From NCBI RefSeq assembly GCF_001701025.1, contig NZ_CP016793.1:3038001-3102000 (forward strand): 64,000 nt of DNA, in the 5' to 3' direction. The stretch comes from Lentzea guizhouensis (GTDB lineage: Bacteria; Actinomycetota; Actinomycetes; Mycobacteriales; Pseudonocardiaceae). The translations under genes and the position numbers were made by a program. Positions 61,393 to 64,000 of this stretch are shown piece after piece (position 1 is the stretch's first letter; each line of letters starts with the position of its first letter). Below the pieces are notes generated by a model. It was not told where the DNA came from and made no database searches. It worked only from the letters and a program-made list of their open reading frames with translations.

Positions 61393-62550
61393 GTGAGTGC
61401 TAGGGACTGGATCGAGAAGGACTTCTACCGCGAACTGGGCGTCTCCTCCGACGCCTCGGCGGACGAGATCAAGAAGTCGTACCGCAAGCTCGCCCGTGAG
61501 CTGCACCCCGACGCCAACCCCGGCGACGCCAAGGCGGAGGCCCGCTTCAAGTCGGTCTCCGAGGCGTACGGCGTGCTGTCCGACCCGGCGAAGCGCAAGC
61601 AGTACGACGAGGCTCGCCGCCTGTTCGCGGGCGGAGGAGGCTTTCCCGGCGGCTTCGGCGGTGCCGGTGGCTTCGACGTCAACGACCTGTTCGGCCGCGC
61701 GGCCCAGGGCACCGGTGGCGGCGGACTGGGCGACCTGCTCGGCGGCCTGTTCAACCGGCGCTCGGGTGGTGCGGGCTCGGCCACGCGTCCCCGTCGCGGC
61801 GAGGACGTGGAGACCGACGTCCGGCTCGACTTCACCGAGGCGGTGCGAGGGGCGCAGGTGCCACTGCGGCTGTCCTCGCCCGCCGCGTGCTCGACGTGCA
61901 ACGGGTCCGGTGCCAAGCCGGGCACGACCCCGCACACCTGCGCCACCTGCTCGGGTTCCGGCCTGGTCACGCGGTCGCAGGGCGCGTTCGCGTTCAGCGA
62001 GCCGTGCCGCGACTGCCGCGGCACCGGCCGGATCATCGACGACCCGTGCCCCGAGTGCGGTGGCGACGGCGTCAGCACCAGGACCCGCACGCTGACCGTC
62101 CGGATCCCACCGGGAGTCGACGACGGCCAGCGGATCCGCCTCGCGGGCCAGGGCGAACCCGGTCGCAACGGCGGGCCGTCGGGCGACCTGTTCGTCCGGG
62201 TGCACGTCAACCCGCACAGCGTGTTCGGCCGCCAGGGCAACGACCTGACGCTGACCGCGCCGATGACGTTCTCCGAGCTGGCGCTGGGCACGACGTTGAC
62301 CGTGCCGACGCTGGACGGCAAGGTGACTTTGAAGGTTCCCGCCGGCACCGCCTCCGGGCGCGTGCTGCGGGCCCGCGGCAAGGGCATCACCCGCAAGGAC
62401 GGCAACCAGGGCGATCTGCTGATCACGCTGGAGGTCGCCGTGCCGAACAACCTGTCCTCCGAGGCTCGCCAGGCCCTGGAGGCCTACGCGGACGTGACCA
62501 AGGACCACGACCCGCGAGGTGATCTGAACGCGCTGCTGGAAGGGCGGTGA
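61393..62550 (+). CDS. dnaJ: Co-chaperone DnaJ (zinc-finger type, DnaJ1)
   Basis: 385 residues. J-domain with LHPDANPGD (HPD motif), a Gly/Phe-rich linker, a zinc centre of four CxxCxGxG motifs (CSTCNGSG, CATCSGSG, CRDCRGTG, CPECGGDG) and the C-terminal substrate-binding domains. GGGAGGGAG precedes GTG 61393. It delivers substrates to DnaK and stimulates its ATPase. This is the DnaJ1 form tied to HspR, with a longer J-domain entry (SARDWIEKDFYRELGVS) than DnaJ2. Confidence 0.95.
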   Translation: MSARDWIEKDFYRELGVSSDASADEIKKSYRKLARELHPDANPGDAKAEARFKSVSEAYGVLSDPAKRKQYDEARRLFAGGGGFPGGFGGAGGFDVNDLFGRAAQGTGGGGLGDLLGGLFNRRSGGAGSATRPRRGEDVETDVRLDFTEAVRGAQVPLRLSSPAACSTCNGSGAKPGTTPHTCATCSGSGLVTRSQGAFAFSEPCRDCRGTGRIIDDPCPECGGDGVSTRTRTLTVRIPPGVDDGQRIRLAGQGEPGRNGGPSGDLFVRVHVNPHSVFGRQGNDLTLTAPMTFSELALGTTLTVPTLDGKVTLKVPAGTASGRVLRARGKGITRKDGNQGDLLITLEVAVPNNLSSEARQALEAYADVTKDHDPRGDLNALLEGR

Positions 62551-62556
62551 GTTCCG

Positions 62557-62985
62557 GTGAGTTTTCCGTTCCCACCAGGCACTGACGAGGACACCCCGTT
62601 CTTCGTCATCTCGGTGGCGGCTCAACTCTCCGGCCTGCACGCGCAGACCCTGCGGTCCTACGACCGGATGGGCCTCGTGTCGCCGGGCCGCACCACCGGC
62701 GGCGGCCGCCGGTACTCGATGCGCGACATCGTGCTGCTGCGCGAGGTCCAGCGCCTCTCCCAGGAGGAGGGCGTCAACCTCGCCGGCATCAAGCGGATCA
62801 TCGACCTGGAACACCAGGTCGACGCCCTGCGCTCGCGCGTCACCGAGCTGACCCAGGAGCTGGCGCAGGCCTTGGCCGCCGCCGACTCCGCAGCAGCCGC
62901 GGTGCACGCCTCCTACCGCCGGGACCTGGTCCCGCTGCGGCACGAGACGGCGCTCGTGGTGTGGAAGCCCAAGCCGCGCAAGTGA
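62557..62985 (+). CDS. hspR: Heat-shock repressor HspR
   Basis: 142 residues, MerR-family. The winged-helix part VISVAAQLSGLHAQTLRSYD with GLVSPGRTTGGGRRYS and the hydrophobic C-terminal tail are those of HspR. It binds the HAIR elements at 58800-58858 and closes the feedback loop of its own operon. GTG 62557 follows dnaJ by 6 bp; its stop overlaps the next gene (GTGA). Confidence 0.95.
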   Translation: MSFPFPPGTDEDTPFFVISVAAQLSGLHAQTLRSYDRMGLVSPGRTTGGGRRYSMRDIVLLREVQRLSQEEGVNLAGIKRIIDLEHQVDALRSRVTELTQELAQALAAADSAAAAVHASYRRDLVPLRHETALVVWKPKPRK

Positions 62986-63488
62986 TCGAGCGTCTTTACG
63001 AGGTGTTCGCGCTGCCGCGTCCCGCAGTGGTCGACTTCTGCGACCACTGCGTGGACCCGGCGGACGTCGCACCGTTCACGTCGGTGCCGCTGCGCGAGCT
63101 GACCCCCGACCACGTCGAGAAGTTCTGGCTGCGTTCCGGCACGATCGGGGACGCGGCCTTCGTGCGCTACCTCCTGCCACGGGTGCTGGACCTGATCGCG
63201 GCCGGCGAGCTGGAGGCCGACTTCTTCTGGCTGCGCCTGGCCACCGAGGCACACGCGGGCGGTGACCAGCGGGAACGGGCTGCGGTCGAGGCTTACTTCC
63301 TCGCCACGCCACGCGCGTTGGCGGCGCTCGTCGACGAGGTCACGACCGCGAAGCGGGCCGACCACGACCTGGCGACGTGGCTGCGCGAACCAGACCCGCT
63401 CGCCGTGCTGGAGGACGCCGCGCTGACCGGCTCCGACCCCGACGGCGCCTGCTCCGCCGCCCACCAGGCGCTGGAGTCGTGGCGCTGA
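62982..63488 (+). CDS. Hypothetical protein, 168 aa, coupled to hspR
   Basis: Helical protein with a CDHC motif near the N-terminus (VVDFCDHCVDPADVA) and a Trp/Phe-rich middle (FWLRSGTIGDAAFVRYLLPR). The GTG overlaps the hspR stop, so it is translated with the heat-shock operon. Similar short proteins with a CxxC/CxxH-type start occur elsewhere in actinomycetes without a known role; I do not assign a function. Heat-shock control would follow from its position. Confidence 0.65.
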   Translation: MIERLYEVFALPRPAVVDFCDHCVDPADVAPFTSVPLRELTPDHVEKFWLRSGTIGDAAFVRYLLPRVLDLIAAGELEADFFWLRLATEAHAGGDQRERAAVEAYFLATPRALAALVDEVTTAKRADHDLATWLREPDPLAVLEDAALTGSDPDGACSAAHQALESWR

Positions 63489-63489
63489 C

Positions 63490-64000
63490 TCACCGCTCGA
63501 AGTAGAACCCGGCTTCCAGGTCCTCCAGGAGGCCGGGTTCGCGCGTCTCCCAGCCCAGCAGCGCCTTCGTGTGCTCCGCGGACGTGGGTGCGTCGCGCGA
63601 CACCATGAACGCCAACGGCCCGAAGTGCTCCTGCGCCCGTTCGGCCGGGATGCTCTCGACCGGCACGCCCAGCTTCCGCCCGATGACCTCCGCGATCGCC
63701 TTCAGCGGCACCGCCTCCTCGGCGACCGCGTGCAGCACCGCGCCCGCCGGGGCCTGCTCCACCGCGAGCCGGTAGAGCCGGGCCGCGTCCCGCGTGTGCG
63801 TCGCCGACCAGCGGTTCGTGCCGTCGCCGGGGTAGCCGGACACCCCGGTCGCCCGCGCGGTCCTGACCAGGATCGGGATGAACCCGCCCGTGTCGAGCTC
63901 GCTGTGCACGGTGGGCGGCAGCACCACCACCGAACCGCGCACGTCCGCGGCGTCGATGATGGCGTTGCGGGCGGCGCCGCGGTTGTCGGCGCCGGAGACC
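63490..64000 (-). CDS. NAD-dependent epimerase/SDR-type protein (5' end outside window)
   Basis: The last 170 residues of an extended SDR/NmrA-like protein. The preserved part includes VVVLPPTVHSELDTGGFIPI, WSATHTRDAARLYRLAVEQA and KAIAEVIGRKLGVPVESIPA, as in atypical SDRs of the SDR family; the N-terminal Rossmann motif lies beyond 64000. The frame stays open to the edge. It converges on the hspR-linked gene with one base between. Confidence 0.85.
   Translation of the reverse strand, partial: VSGADNRGAARNAIIDAADVRGSVVVLPPTVHSELDTGGFIPILVRTARATGVSGYPGDGTNRWSATHTRDAARLYRLAVEQAPAGAVLHAVAEEAVPLKAIAEVIGRKLGVPVESIPAERAQEHFGPLAFMVSRDAPTSAEHTKALLGWETREPGLLEDLEAGFYFER

Noticed and set aside
1..64000. 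CRISPR arrays, IS elements, rRNA operon, integrons
   Set aside because: I saw no regular spaced repeats, transposase genes with inverted ends, or rRNA sequence in the window.

Overview
The window reads as chromosomal DNA of a high-GC Gram-positive actinomycete. Codons end almost always in G or C, GTG starts are common, and many genes sit 6-7 bases behind a TAnnnT -10 box, which indicates leaderless mRNAs. The dnaK operon carries actinobacterial HAIR/HspR control, and the FadE5, FabG4, FadA2 and HtdX homologues and EtfD-like oxidoreductase are of mycobacterial type. A Pseudonocardiaceae-like host (Lentzea, Saccharothrix or Amycolatopsis type) is my inference. The window holds about 63 protein genes, one tRNA and no rRNA, IS element or CRISPR.

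Layout. 0-5.1 kb: amino-acid ABC lipoprotein, GH63/MGH1-like glycosidase, M20 peptidase. 5.1-9.2 kb: 2-oxoacid dehydrogenase operon (E1 alpha, E1 beta, E2). 9.2-12.5 kb: small winged-helix protein between duplicated terminators, MerR regulator, and a three-gene unit of membrane peptide, deoxyribosyltransferase-like protein and NrtR-type Nudix protein. 12.5-18.4 kb: fatty-acid degradation block (acyl-CoA dehydrogenase, SCP2, TetR, HtdX/FabG4/FadA2). 18.4-25.2 kb: serine hydrolase, M48 peptidase, SIMPL protein, AAA ATPase, 48-aa protein, candidate small RNA, dehydrogenase. 25.2-29 kb: two overlapping wall-hydrolase genes with near-identical LGFP tails, then a secreted S37 peptidase. 29-39.9 kb: NYN, HAD, dienelactone hydrolase, PucR, DUF6801, flavoprotein, NHL-thioredoxin, GroES-like, VanW and DUF1206 genes. 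39.9-45.5 kb: chloramphenicol-type MFS exporter behind a leader-peptide attenuator, FadE5, LuxR regulator, sodium:solute symporter. 46.4-48.9 kb: a compositionally foreign NLR-like STAND ATPase with TPRs. 49-58.7 kb: tRNA-Gly, Dcd, CDF transporter, SdrD-like secreted protein, MarR, holin-like, Uma2, EtfD-like, SMR/TetR, DUF4097. 58.8-63.5 kb: dnaK-grpE-dnaJ-hspR. The right edge cuts an SDR/epimerase gene.

How they fit together. A 12-bp operator TACTnnnnAGTA occurs as pairs in the SCP2/TetR and fabG4/fadA2 divergent intergenic regions, before fadE5, singly before the EtfD-like gene and probably before the DUF6801 gene. I infer one TetR regulon coupling beta-oxidation dehydrogenases to their electron acceptor. 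The most notable elements are that regulon, the leader-peptide attenuator of the MFS gene, the NLR with an amyloid-motif-like N-terminus, and the twin LGFP hydrolases.

Caution. Six genes are broken: single missing bases in the E2, Nudix, Uma2 and dnaK genes, one extra base at 57.46 kb and a 13-bp duplication at 11.56 kb. The four deletions share a C-rich CCCGG-like context and one lies in dnaK, so I read them as probable sequence errors, not decay.
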